The translations under genes and the position numbers were made by a program. 64,000 nt of DNA from Actinomyces glycerinitolerans (lineage in GTDB: Bacteria; Actinomycetota; Actinomycetes; Actinomycetales; Actinomycetaceae), in contig NZ_FQTT01000011.1 of the NCBI RefSeq assembly GCF_900098745.1, forward strand, positions 282,237-346,236, in the 5' to 3' direction. Below the pieces are notes generated by a model. It made no database searches and was not told the origin of the DNA. It was given only the letters and a program-made list of their open reading frames with translations. This document shows positions 18,208 through 26,844 of the stretch, piece by piece; the stretch's first letter is position 1; every line of letters begins with the position of its first letter.

Positions 18208-19345
18208 CGCCTAATGCACCTTGAGGTGCGAGGTGCTTCCTGACGGTTCGCTCACTCCACCCCGGAAGGGAGTCCCCTATGACGTCTTAATGCACCTTAA
18301 GGTGCGAGGTGCTTCCTGACGCGCAATGAGCCTGAGACGGTCAAGCAGGGCAATCAGTCTTAATGCACCTTAAGGTGCGAGGTGCTTCCTGACCGGCCAA
18401 GAGTGGGCCGACCTGCTCCATGAGTTGACGTCTTAATGCACCTTAAGGTGCGAGGTGCTTCCTGACGCGCAATGAGCCTGAGGCGGTCAAGCAGGGCAAT
18501 CAGTCTTAATGCACCTTAAGGTGCGAGGTGCTTCCTGACCTCAAGGAGGAGTCGTGAGCATCAGGGAGGACCGGCGTCTTAATTCACCTTAAGGTGCGAG
18601 GTGCTTCCTGACTCAACCCGGTCAGGGCGTACTGATCGTCCTGCTGATGTCTTAATGCACCTTAAGGTGCGAGGTGCTTCCTGACACTTCCTGTCCTACG
18701 ACCACCCGTACATGACGGCACGTCTTAATGCACCTTGAGGTGCGAGGTGCTTCCTGACACGCGAGGAGATGCGGCGAACCTGCACCACCCGGGCGTCTTA
18801 ATGCACCTTAAGGTGCGAGGTGCTTCCTGACCCTGGTTCGTGTATGACTGGAAACAGTCCGACCCGATCCGTCTTAATGCACCTTAAGGTGCGAGGTGCT
18901 TCCTGACGTGAATGTGGTGCGCGTGCCCTGCAAGATGACTCGGTCTTAATGCACCTTAAGGTGCGAGGTGCTTCCTGACTTGCCGCAGCCCTCCAAACCT
19001 CCCCCTACAGGGGGGTCTTAATGCACCTTAAGGTGCGAGGTGCTTCCTGACAGGAAATAGTATGCGTAGCACGTTTGGCGAGGTCGTCTTAATGCACCTT
19101 AAGGTGCGAGGTGCTTCCTGACGCGTCACTGTTCTCGAGGCAACGGGGAACGCCCTAACGTCTTAATGCACCTTAAGGTGCGAGGTGCTTCCTGACCATG
19201 TGTCGAACGTGGCGATGCGGAGCGGCGACGCTACGTCTTAATGCACCTTAAGGTGCGAGGTGCTTCCTGACCGTTCGACGCGGACATCAACTAACCCCGA
19301 CTCATTAAGTCTTAATGCACCTTAAGGTGCGAGGTGCTTCCTGAC
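18208..19345 (-). CRISPR. Orphan CRISPR array, 16 repeats of 37 bp and 15 spacers
   Basis: Sixteen 37-bp repeats start GTCTTAATGCACC and end GAGGTGCTTCCTGAC in plus-strand reading. Repeat starts are 18208, 18284, 18357, 18430, 18503, 18576, 18649, 18722, 18795, 18871, 18943, 19015, 19086, 19160, 19235 and 19309. Spacers are 34-39 bp, mostly 36. The repeat holds the perfect palindrome GCACCTTAAGGTGC. Read on the minus strand, this hairpin is followed by ATTAAGAC, an 8-nt tail like the 5' handle left by Cas6 in type I and III systems. That orients transcription leftward with the leader at 19346 onward. The leftmost repeat is degenerate in its first four bases, as expected at the trailer end. 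The repeats at 18208 and 18722 share an A-to-G change in the palindrome, and the one at 18576 has G-to-T. Spacers 18321-18356 and 18467-18502 differ by one base. No cas gene occurs anywhere in the window, so the subtype is open. Confidence 0.97.
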
Positions 19346-19857
19346 CCCTACCCCTGGAAACCGCGCCATACCGCCACTTCCAGAGGCGAGATCGCCACCG
19401 ACCCCGCAAGCACCCCACGAGACCGACTGGCACCAGGCCAAAACTACCACCTTTCGTTGAAAACACGCCAAGCGCCACCGACACCCCTCCAAACCCCTCC
19501 AGCCACCAACTTTCAACGAAGTCATGCGGAAAAGTCAGGGTCAAAACGCACCAATCTTTGTACCGTAGACCGAATCGTGACCATCTGGCGAGTACCACAC
19601 CAACCCCACACGTCCCAACAACCCCACACACCACACCCGCCACCGTTGCCCGACACCGCGAACACCCCGCCATGCACCACCTCGAGCACCCACACCACGC
19701 CGCGCGTCTACTACGCCGCTTCACCGTTAACAACGCCAGTTAACGGTCTGCTGAAGGCCTCCGAGCCATTCAGCAGACCCCTAAAAACCCCGAACAGGCG
19801 TAACAGACCGCGAACCGACGTTCTAAATGCCCTCCCTAGAACGCCCCCTGGGCGACC
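19346..19857 (-). other. Putative CRISPR leader and gene-free flank
   Basis: This 512-bp interval has no supported gene. If the array is read leftward, the first 200 bp or so is the leader. It is richer in A/T than its surroundings and carries a 10-bp inverted repeat, TTCGTTGAAA, at 19453-19462 and 19511-19520. The rest (about 19600-19690) is CA-rich, followed by the purL terminator hairpin. Confidence 0.45.
19745..19779 (-). terminator. Hairpin downstream of purL
   Basis: GGTCTGCTGAA at 19745-19755 pairs perfectly with 19769-19779 across a 13-nt loop. It lies about 80 bp beyond the purL stop and separates purL transcription from the CRISPR leader. Confidence 0.6.
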
Positions 19858-22239
19858 TCAATCGAACAGCGCCGGCAGGGTGGCGTCCACACCCGCCCGC
19901 AGCTCGTCCAGGTCCAGCACGAGCGGGCGGCCGGAGCCGCCGTCGGCGAGCAGGTCGGTGCCGGTGACGGCGAGCATGTCCCCGCCAGTGGTGCCCAGGC
20001 GCCCCCAGGTCACGCCCTCGGCCTCGGCGGCCGCCGCCACCGCGGGCAGGGCACCCTCCGGCACCGCCACCAGGGCGCGGGCGCCGGACTCGGACAGCAG
20101 AGCGGTGAAGTCGTCGACGTCGCCGGGCAGGGCGGCCAAGTCGATGGCCGCCCCCACACCGAAGCGCAAGCAGGCGTCGACCAAGCTCTGTGCCAGCCCG
20201 CCGGTGGACAGGTCGTGGGCGGCGCGCACCAGCCGGGAGCCGTCGGGCAGGTCCACCTCGCTCAAGGCCACCAGCACCCGCCCGAGGGCGGCCTCCGCCT
20301 CCAGGTCCACCTGCGGCGGCAGCCCGCCCAGGTGGTCGTGCACCACGCGAGTCCAGGCCGAACCGTCCAGCTCGTCGCGGGTCTCGCCCAGGGCGATGAT
20401 GGCCAGGCCCTCCTCCTGCCAGCCCGAGGGGTTGGCGCGGCGCACGTCATCCATCACGCCGAGCACACCCACCACCGGGGTGGGGTTGATGGAGGAATCG
20501 GGCAGGCCCTTGACCTTGCCGTGGGAGTTGTACAGGGAGACGTTCCCGCCGGTGACGGGCACACCCAGCTCCCGGCAGGCGTCGGCCAGGCCGGTGATCG
20601 CCTCCACCAGCTGCCACATCGCATCGGGGTCCTCCGGGGAGCCGAAGTTGAGGCAGTCGGTGACGGCCAGCGGGCGGGCACCCACGGTGCACACGTTGCG
20701 GTACGACTCAGCGAGCGCCTGGGCGGCGCCGGTGGCCGGATCGAGCTTGGTGAAACGGCCGTTGGCGTCGGTGGCGATCGCAACCCCGCGGCCGGTGGCC
20801 TCATCCACGCGAATGACACCGGCGTCGTCGGGCTGGGCCAGGGCGGTGGCGCCGCGCACGAAGCGGTCGTACTGGTCGGTGACCCAGGCCGCGGAGGCCT
20901 GGTTGGGGCTGGTGACGACGGCACGCACCTGCTCCGCCAGCTCGGCGACCGTCTCGGGCCGGGCCAGTGCGTCGGAGGTGTCGGCGTTCAGGGCGTCCTG
21001 CCAGGCCGGGCGGGCGTAGGGGCGGTCGTAGGCGGGCCCCTCGTGGGCGACCGTGCGCGGGTCGACGTCCACGATCCGCTCCCCGAAGTGGTCGATGGTG
21101 AGCCGACCGGAGCCATTGACCTCGCCGATCACGGAGGCCTCGACGTCCCACTTGTCGATCACCGCCATGAAGTCGTCGAGCTTGTCCGGGGCGACGACCG
21201 CCATCATGCGCTCCTGGGACTCGCTCATGAGGATCTCCCCGGCCGTGAGGGTGGGGTCGCGCAGCAGCACGTTCTCCAGGTCAACGTGCATACCGCCGTC
21301 GCCATTGGAGGCCAGCTCGCTGGTGGCGCAGGAGATGCCGGCGGCGCCGAGGTCCTGAATGCCGAGCACCAGGTCGGAGGCGAACAGGTCCAGGCAGCAC
21401 TCGATCAGGACCTTCTCCATGAAGGGGTCGCCCACCTGCACGCTCGGCCGCTTGGCGGGCATGCCGTCCTCGAAGGACTCCGAGGCGAGGATGGAGGCAC
21501 CGCCGATGCCGTCACCGCCGGTGCGGGCGCCGAACAGGACCACCTGGTTGCCCGCGCCGGAGGCGTTGGCCAGGTGGATGTCCTCGTGCCGCAGCACGCC
21601 CACGCACAGGGCGTTGACGAGCGGATTCTCCTGATAGGAGGGGTCGAACTCGGTTTCACCACCGATGTTGGGCAGGCCCAGGCAATTGCCGTAGCCGCCC
21701 ACCCCGGCGACGACGCCGTGCACCACGCGGGCGGTGTCCGGGTGGTCGACGGCGCCGAAGCGCAGCTGGTCCATGACGGCCACGGGCCGGGCACCCATGG
21801 AGATGATGTCGCGCACGATCCCGCCGACGCCGGTGGCGGCCCCCTGGTAGGGCTCGACGAAGCTGGGGTGGTTGTGGGACTCGACCTTGTAGGTGACGGC
21901 CCAGCCGTCGCCGATGTCGACGACGCCGGCGTTCTCCCCCATACCCACCAACAGGTGCTCACGCATCTCGGGCGTGGTCTTCTCCCCGAACTGGCGCAGG
22001 TGGAGCTTGGAGGACTTGTAGGAGCAGTGTTCGGACCACATCACCGAGTACATGGCCAGCTCCGCGGCGGTGGGGCGACGGCCGAGGATGGTCTTGATGG
22101 AGTCGTATTCCTCGTCCTTGAGACCGAGTTCGCGGTAGGGCATCGCCTGGTCGGGGGTGGCCGCGGCGTGGGCGACGGTGTCGGGGTGGTCGGCGGGGCG
22201 GGCGGGTTCGGTCACGGCGTTGGGCTCGACGGCGGACAT
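19858..22239 (-). CDS. purL: Phosphoribosylformylglycinamidine synthase subunit PurL
   Basis: This 793-residue protein is the synthetase subunit of FGAM synthase. With PurQ (glutaminase) and PurS, it converts FGAR, ATP and glutamine to FGAM in purine synthesis. It is the small PurL type, with an N-terminal [14 protein letters not shown], the [11 protein letters not shown] motif, [28 protein letters not shown] and the [12 protein letters not shown] glycine-rich motif. Two AIRS-type ATP domains repeat in tandem, the second with [14 protein letters not shown] lies six bases before the ATG. purQ and purS are 16 kb away on the same strand. Confidence 0.97.
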   Translation of the reverse strand: MSAVEPNAVTEPARPADHPDTVAHAAATPDQAMPYRELGLKDEEYDSIKTILGRRPTAAELAMYSVMWSEHCSYKSSKLHLRQFGEKTTPEMREHLLVGMGENAGVVDIGDGWAVTYKVESHNHPSFVEPYQGAATGVGGIVRDIISMGARPVAVMDQLRFGAVDHPDTARVVHGVVAGVGGYGNCLGLPNIGGETEFDPSYQENPLVNALCVGVLRHEDIHLANASGAGNQVVLFGARTGGDGIGGASILASESFEDGMPAKRPSVQVGDPFMEKVLIECCLDLFASDLVLGIQDLGAAGISCATSELASNGDGGMHVDLENVLLRDPTLTAGEILMSESQERMMAVVAPDKLDDFMAVIDKWDVEASVIGEVNGSGRLTIDHFGERIVDVDPRTVAHEGPAYDRPYARPAWQDALNADTSDALARPETVAELAEQVRAVVTSPNQASAAWVTDQYDRFVRGATALAQPDDAGVIRVDEATGRGVAIATDANGRFTKLDPATGAAQALAESYRNVCTVGARPLAVTDCLNFGSPEDPDAMWQLVEAITGLADACRELGVPVTGGNVSLYNSHGKVKGLPDSSINPTPVVGVLGVMDDVRRANPSGWQEEGLAIIALGETRDELDGSAWTRVVHDHLGGLPPQVDLEAEAALGRVLVALSEVDLPDGSRLVRAAHDLSTGGLAQSLVDACLRFGVGAAIDLAALPGDVDDFTALLSESGARALVAVPEGALPAVAAAAEAEGVTWGRLGTTGGDMLAVTGTDLLADGGSGRPLVLDLDELRAGVDATLPALFD

Positions 22240-22349
22240 GGCTGCTCCTGGGTGGGCGGTGGAACCGGTTAGAGGTTACCCGGCGGGGCGGCCTCGCACC
22301 TATTCCCCCTCCGTGTCCGCCTCAACGTTGCGAGACCGCCCCAGGTCCC

Positions 22350-22394
22350 CTCGCCGAGATCGGTTGACATGACGGTCGAGATCGGTCGTTATGG
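22350..22394 (-). repeat. Dispersed 46-bp motif, copy 3 (diverged)
   Basis: On the minus strand this begins CCATAACGACCGATCTCG and ends CAACCGATCTCGGCGAG. It aligns over its whole length with copies at 39276-39321 and 44910-44953. Each copy contains two ACCGAYCTCG blocks about 24 bp apart. Confidence 0.55.
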
Positions 22395-22544
22395 TGGCTG
22401 GTCATCCGCCGTCCAGGTGGTGGTCGGCTGTGTGCCTGTGGGTCGGGTGGGCAAACGTAATGGGCTATTCCTGCTGCCGACGACTGGCGCCGTCGACGAG
22501 CTCGGGGACATCGTGAACACGCGTCGGCAGCATCGACACGTGAT

Positions 22545-22583
22545 TTGGCGGTTTGCACGGTTTCTACCCGCGCAAACCGCCAA
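22545..22583. repeat. Perfect 12-bp inverted repeat
   Basis: TTGGCGGTTTGC (22545-22556) pairs with 22572-22583 across a 15-nt loop. It stands about 305 bp upstream of purL with no T-run. It may be a terminator, an RNA hairpin or a protein-binding site. Confidence 0.5.
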
Positions 22584-22629
22584 GATCTCCTGCACCCGAG
22601 CTGAACTCGTGTGTCTGGGAGCAACTCGC

Positions 22630-23140
22630 GCTCTAGGTCCTGTTGTGTAAGTACTTGGGTGGCGGTGTGTGGATGTTGAGCCTGTCAGTTGGACCGCTGT
22701 TCCCCGGTTGGACCCCTGTTCCCCCGTTGGACCGCCGTAGCCGCCGGTTACAGCGGTCCAACGGGGCGTGGGCGGTCCAACGGGGCGTGGGCGGTCCAAC
22801 CGGGGCGGTACGAGACCCACTCGCCCCCTTCGACTGTCGGCAACCAGGCCCCCGACACCGCGGGAACGCCCTACGCGCCTGACTGCGCACAACGATCCTC
22901 GCTGAGCACACAACCGGCCCGCCCACAGGCACCCGCGTCGACAACCCGGCTCCGGGACGACGCTCCCAACAGCGCGAGCGTGCTCACGAAGGCGACTCCG
23001 CGTCCCCCACGGGCGCACGCAGCCCACTCAAACTAGGGCCCCGTAGCCACCAGACACGACCAACTCACCATCCGCCACCAGACCACCACCCACATCGCCA
23101 GCACCGACCCACCACCACAAACGACTTACACACCTAGAGC
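22630..23140. mobile_element. Possible non-coding MITE or decayed insertion sequence
   Basis: The left end reads GCTCTAGGTCCTGTTGTGTAAGT. The right end, on the opposite strand, reads GCTCTAGGTGTGTAAGTCG. They match as terminal inverted repeats if a 6-bp gap is allowed. The GTGTAAGT end is reminiscent of IS256-like elements. No transposase is encoded between the ends; the 511-bp interior includes the first short-repeat array. Target-site duplications were not identified. Confidence 0.35.
22688..22808. repeat. Head-to-head array of GTTGGACC / GGTCCAAC units
   Basis: Three units of about 19 bp starting GTTGGACC are followed by three in the opposite orientation, GGTCCAACGGGGCGTGGGC and variants. 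CCCCGGTTGGACC at 22702-22714 pairs perfectly with 22793-22805, and CCCCGTTGGACCGCC at 22722-22736 with 22771-22785. The whole block can fold into one long branched hairpin. Confidence 0.8.
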
Positions 23141-23186
23141 CCCGCGGCGGGACGGCCGCGCCAACGGTTATGGGGCGGATGGGGCT

Positions 23187-23386
23187 GACGCTTCGTACCC
23201 CGACCCGACGGTACGTACCTTCCGGTGGACGCTTCGTACCCTCCGGTGACAGTTCGTACCCCTGGGTGCCGAACCGTCGTCGCAGGTGCCGAAGCGTCGG
23301 TGCCAAGTGCCGAACCGTCGTCGCAGGTGCCGAACCGTCGTCGCAGGTGCCGAAGCGTCGCTGCCAAGTACCGAACCGCCGTGGAA
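23187..23386. repeat. Head-to-head array of GCTTCGTACC / GTGCCGAAGC units
   Basis: Four units with a TTCGTACC or CGTACC core (about 21 bp apart) run to 23264. Six units starting GTGCCGAACCGTCG or GTGCCGAAGCGTCG (20-21 bp apart) run to 23386. The second set is the approximate inverse of the first. The architecture repeats that of the block at 22688 with an unrelated unit sequence. Confidence 0.8.
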
Positions 23387-23603
23387 GCACACGAACCGTC
23401 AACACGAGCACCCAAGGACGTCGTCGGACGAAACAGAGAGTCGGACTGGTAGCCAAAGGCAGGCTGCGCCCGGGCATGGCTGAATGCACGGACGAGGTCC
23501 CGGGCGGTAGCCCCATAGCACCGATGAGCGCTCCTGCCATACGTTCCCCAACGCGGTGCGCACGCGTCGCGATCTGGACTTCGACAGCGTCGGCTGCTCT
23601 GGC

Positions 23604-24000
23604 TCAAACCGCCCAGTAGTTGCTCATTGAGTCGAAGTGCAGTACGTGCAGACGTTCGGGGGTGAGCATGACGGGCGTGCCCGTGACCCGTGCGGTGAGC
23701 TCACCGAGCACGGCGCGCAGTGCGTCGGGCGCCAACGGCGTCGGCGCCTCCGGCCGGTAGTAGGCAACGGTGATGTGGGGCGTGAACGGCCCGGACGGGA
23801 CGATCTCGTCGAACAGGGGGCGAGCCGAAAGCAGCTTGCGATGCTCGCCCTCATCCACCGCTCTGATCCCGACGACGACGCTCGTGTTCACCAGGTTGAA
23901 GACCGCCGTTCACCTGGTGCGGATGGGGCCGATCGTGCGCGCCCTCGCAACCAACTCCGCGGCCTTCACCGCGCCGCCAAAACCCTCCCGGACAGCCACA
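23604..24000 (-). pseudogene. 2H phosphoesterase (2'-5' RNA ligase-like) remnant
   Basis: The open part (GTG at 23891 to 23604, 95 residues) contains one HxT motif in FTPHITVAYYRPEAP and a C-terminal strand pattern like LigT/2H phosphoesterases. Such enzymes need two HxT motifs. The same frame continues upstream across a TGA at 23912-23910, with VKAAELVARARTIGPIRTR before it and TAVFNLVNTSVVVGIR after it, which reads as one domain. The N-terminal half with the first HxT cannot be found further up. I take it as a broken gene with an internal stop and a lost 5' end. Confidence 0.55.
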
Positions 24001-24088
24001 CCGACCGGACCCGAAGGCGGTCACGACCGATCTACGCTCTCCGACAAGGGGTTGGTTATATCGACTGCAACGATGGCGACTTATGCCC

Positions 24089-24571
24089 CTACCGGAGGCT
24101 GCCGTCGTTGGAGACCAGGATCATGATGAACTCGACGAAGGCCCAGATGCCGTTACCAGCGGCGACGAGCCAGCCCAGCAGCATCAGCATCCCGGCGGTG
24201 GAAGCTGCGCCGTCCGACACATTGCCGTAGGCATCGACGTTAGTCCCCAGGACCACCCCGCCGATGATGAACAGCACAATCGCCGCGCCAACCAGGCACA
24301 GGTGAATGATGCCGTTGCGGGTCTGGCCCCGGTAGAAGTTGTGGATGCCCAGGGTCCCGAGGAAGAAGGCCAGCACCGCCGCGGCGACCTTCGACTTGGG
24401 CTCGACGTATCCGCCCTGCCCATAGGGGTCGCCGTATGCCGGCGCACCGTAACCGGGGGCCGCATAGGCCGGCTGCTGACTGTATGCCTGCTGGCCATAG
24501 GGATTGCTCGGCTGCCCACCGCCGTACGCAGGGGGCTGCGGCTGGCCGGGGTTATTGGGGCTCTGGCTCAT
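24089..24571 (-). CDS. TM2-domain membrane protein with Q/P/G/Y-rich N-terminus
   Basis: This 160-residue protein has a low-complexity N-terminal region (about 1-58: QPQPPAYGGGQPSNPYGQQ and similar) and a TM2 domain. The TM2 part has two helices around the short loop KVAAAVLAFFLGTLGIHNFY-RG, with a third hydrophobic stretch near LLGWLVAAGNGIWAFVEFIM. TM2 proteins are small membrane proteins of unknown biochemical role in bacteria. AAGGGAA precedes the ATG at 24571. The N-terminal composition recalls the C-terminal tails of the proteins at 53024 and 54071. Confidence 0.88.
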   Translation of the reverse strand: MSQSPNNPGQPQPPAYGGGQPSNPYGQQAYSQQPAYAAPGYGAPAYGDPYGQGGYVEPKSKVAAAVLAFFLGTLGIHNFYRGQTRNGIIHLCLVGAAIVLFIIGGVVLGTNVDAYGNVSDGAASTAGMLMLLGWLVAAGNGIWAFVEFIMILVSNDGSLR

Positions 24572-24792
24572 GACTGTTTCCCTTCAGACGGGTTGGACTG
24601 GGCACGGGATGATCGCAGGTCGCACCGGTAACACAGCCATCCCGCGACATGCTCGTTACCCGGCTAGCCTCTCCCCCACACCTCCCGACGCGCAAGCCGG
24701 TTCGTACAACTGAGGGTGACGCAACACCTTGAAACGCACGGCGCGCCGTCGAAAGTGCTGCGCATCACACGGCTTTGGGGCAGTATCGGGAC

Positions 24793-26211
24793 ATGAGAAC
24801 CATCGACGTCGCCCCGCTCCCACTGTCGGACCTCGAAAGCCACCTGGATGAGGTCGCCACCCGACGCCTGCGCGACGGCGTCGCCGCGGCCCGCAACCTC
24901 CTGGAGGGACGCACCGTCTGGACCATCACGCCCACGTCCGCCGCAGCGTCGGGGCCTGCGGAGATCGTCGCCCCACTGGTCGGATACGCGCTGGACATCG
25001 GCGTGGACGCCCGCTGGCTGGTGCTGGACGCGCCGCGCGAGTTCAACACGATCGCAGCCCGCCTGCACGCCGGCATTCACGGCGACCGCGGCGATGGCGG
25101 CAAGCTCGCGGAGAAGCAGCGCGACATCTACGAGCACGTGATCGCCTCCAACGCGGAGAACATCGTCGACGACATTCGCGACGGCGATGTGGTCATCCTG
25201 CACGACCCGCCCACGGCCGGCCTGGCCAAGGCGCTGAAGGCGGCCGGCGCCGCCGTCATCTGGCGCTGCCACCTGGGCGCTCAGGACACCGGCGACGCCG
25301 GCCAGCGCGCCTGGGCCTTCCTGGACCGCTACCTGGAGGAGGTGGACCTCGTCGTCGTCTCACGCCCCAACTACCGGCCGCCCTTCGTGGAGCCGGAGCG
25401 CTGCGTGGTGATTGCCCCCTCGATTAACCCCGACTCCCCCAAGAACCGAGTGCTGGACCTGGACGAGTCCTGGTCGGTGGCGAGGCTGGCGGGCGTGTTC
25501 GCCGGCGAGCCGCCCTTCGACGCGGTCGCCTTCGTGCACGAGGACGGGCGCCCCGACGCGCTTCGCGAGTTGCCCACGCTCGCCGGCGCGGGCCTGCCGG
25601 TGCCGCAGGGCGTGCGCGTGATCGCGCAGGTGTCCCGCTGGGACCGCCTCAAGGGCGCCAAGGAGCTGATCGACGCCTTCGCGGACAACGTGGCTACGCT
25701 GCCGGCCGACGCGCACCTGCTGCTGGTGGGGCCGGACCCGGACCCCGAGCGCGACGCCGAAGCCGCCGCGGTGCTGGGCGAGGTGCTGGACCGCTGGGAC
25801 CTGCTGCCGGAGTCGGTGGCCTCGCGCGTGCACATCGCCGCCGTGCCCATGCACGACCGGGATGTCAACGCCATGGTGGTCAACGCCGTGCAGCGAGTGG
25901 CCGACGTGGTCACCCAGCGCTCCCTGGTGGAGGCCTTCGGGCTGCCGGTGGCGGAGGCCATGTGGAAGAAGGCGCCCGTGGTCGCCTCTGCGGTAGGCGG
26001 CATTCAGGACCAGATCGACGACGGCGTCGACGGCATGCTGGTGGATCCCGCCGACGGCGCCGCGTGGGCACAGGCCGTGGCCGACGTGCTGCGCTTCCCG
26101 GAGCGGGCACACGACATGGGGCTGGCAGCGCACGAGTCCGTGCGCCGGGAGTTCCTGCCCGACCGCCACCTGCTGGAATTGGTCGACGCCATCGCCGGCG
26201 CCCTGGAGTGA
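24793..26211 (+). CDS. GT4 glycosyltransferase, trehalose synthase (TreT/TreP)-like
   Basis: This 472-residue retaining glycosyltransferase has the GT4 GT-B fold. The C-terminal donor-binding motif SLVEAFGLPVAEAMWKKAPV (E-x7-E) and the following ASAVGGIQDQI are clear. The N-terminal half (VWTITPTSAAASGPAEIV, VILHDPPTAGL, VIWRCHLGAQD) resembles trehalose glycosyltransferring synthase or trehalose phosphorylase, enzymes that make or break trehalose from a nucleotide sugar or glucose-1-phosphate and glucose. The ATG at 24793 is chosen by family alignment; the ribosome binding site is weak. It stands alone, so substrate assignment rests on resemblance only. Confidence 0.75.
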   Translation: MRTIDVAPLPLSDLESHLDEVATRRLRDGVAAARNLLEGRTVWTITPTSAAASGPAEIVAPLVGYALDIGVDARWLVLDAPREFNTIAARLHAGIHGDRGDGGKLAEKQRDIYEHVIASNAENIVDDIRDGDVVILHDPPTAGLAKALKAAGAAVIWRCHLGAQDTGDAGQRAWAFLDRYLEEVDLVVVSRPNYRPPFVEPERCVVIAPSINPDSPKNRVLDLDESWSVARLAGVFAGEPPFDAVAFVHEDGRPDALRELPTLAGAGLPVPQGVRVIAQVSRWDRLKGAKELIDAFADNVATLPADAHLLLVGPDPDPERDAEAAAVLGEVLDRWDLLPESVASRVHIAAVPMHDRDVNAMVVNAVQRVADVVTQRSLVEAFGLPVAEAMWKKAPVVASAVGGIQDQIDDGVDGMLVDPADGAAWAQAVADVLRFPERAHDMGLAAHESVRREFLPDRHLLELVDAIAGALE

Positions 26212-26293
26212 GCAGAACCACACCGGCGGCGGGGCCGTTCGCAAGACGACGGCGCCGCCGCCGACGTCTGCCCGCACCCCGCCCCACCGACGG

Positions 26294-26302
26294 TTATCCA
26301 CA
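26294..26302 (+). promoter_or_regulatory. DnaA-box-like TTATCCACA
   Basis: This is an exact match to the high-affinity DnaA consensus, with TGATCCACA seven bases further on. It has a second exact partner at 26633. Neither lies near dnaA/dnaN-type genes, so an origin is unlikely; DnaA titration or chance are alternatives. Confidence 0.35.
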
Positions 26303-26632
26303 GAATTGATCCACAGGTTTGTGCACAGACCTGGTGATGCCGAGAATGCCGCCGCTTGGCCTGTGGGCGACCGTCGGAACACCCGCCCCGAGGGCGTGAA
26401 ACCCGGCGTCCAACTGGGCACACACCTCGCCGAGCGGCCAGTACCACCGCCACCACCGGCCGGTCAAATCGTTGCAATTACGCGGTTCTACGACGCCGCC
26501 TCCGAGAATCGATCGACGCCAATCCGCGCGAGCGCGCCACTTTCACCGCTACTGGCGAGGCCGCCGCGGCTGCACCAACTGCAGCCTGCACGGACATTCA
26601 TGATCATCCACCCACGCGGCATGCACAAGAAG

Positions 26633-26641
26633 TTATCCACA
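26633..26641 (+). promoter_or_regulatory. Second DnaA-box-like TTATCCACA
   Basis: This is the second exact TTATCCACA, in the same orientation, 339 bp from the first. No AT-rich unwinding element or replication gene is nearby. Confidence 0.35.
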
Positions 26642-26844
26642 GGCAATGTGGATGCGACCGCGCCTTTGCCGATTCGTTTGCCGCCGGGTCGGCCGGCAAG
26701 CACGAATGCATCCCGCTCGGCAGTCGGACCGCTTAAGAGCTCTTCCGGTTTGCGGGTGTGGAGGCGGGGGTTGGGTGGTGTCAGGCACGCGGGGAGCCTG
26801 TCCGCCCACGAACCGCCGTCGGCGCTCGTTCCCGCGCGTGGCGG

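Larger units (their letters stand above)
22240..23603. other. Repeat-rich gene-free segment upstream of purL
   Basis: I find no credible gene in this 1.36-kb segment; open frames here change composition at each repeat and match no family I know. It holds a dispersed 46-bp motif, a 12-bp hairpin, a possible MITE with end repeats, and two head-to-head short-repeat arrays. Each is listed separately. The purL promoter must lie at the left end, within the first 100 bp or so. Confidence 0.6.

Noticed and set aside
18208-19345. Reading the CRISPR array as type I-E or I-C on the plus strand
   Set aside because: The repeat is 37 bp and does not resemble the short I-E type, and in plus orientation no hairpin stands before the 3' tail. 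The minus orientation with an ATTAAGAC handle fits better, but subtype remains open.
19305-19733. Minus-strand open frame reaching from the putative CRISPR leader into the last repeat
   Set aside because: The last codons are CRISPR repeat sequence and the rest is Trp/Cys/Arg/Gly-rich with no family pattern; the leader explanation is simpler.
20215-22272. Plus-strand open frame of 685 codons opposite purL
   Set aside because: It is a shadow of purL, low-complexity Gly/Val/His/Asp-rich sequence with no motif.
22389-23027. Minus-strand open frame across the first short-repeat array, considered as a decayed transposase
   Set aside because: No DDE or IS256 transposase motif can be read in any frame, and its composition changes at the repeats.
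23134-23607. Open frame with repeated RRFGTCDDGSA-like peptides over the second short-repeat array
   Set aside because: The peptide periodicity simply mirrors the 20-21-bp DNA repeats; the frame is interrupted in meaning at the inversion point and has no ribosome binding site.
26294-26641. A replication origin
   Set aside because: Only two exact DnaA boxes, no dnaA, dnaN, gyrB or parAB genes and no AT-rich unwinding region nearby.
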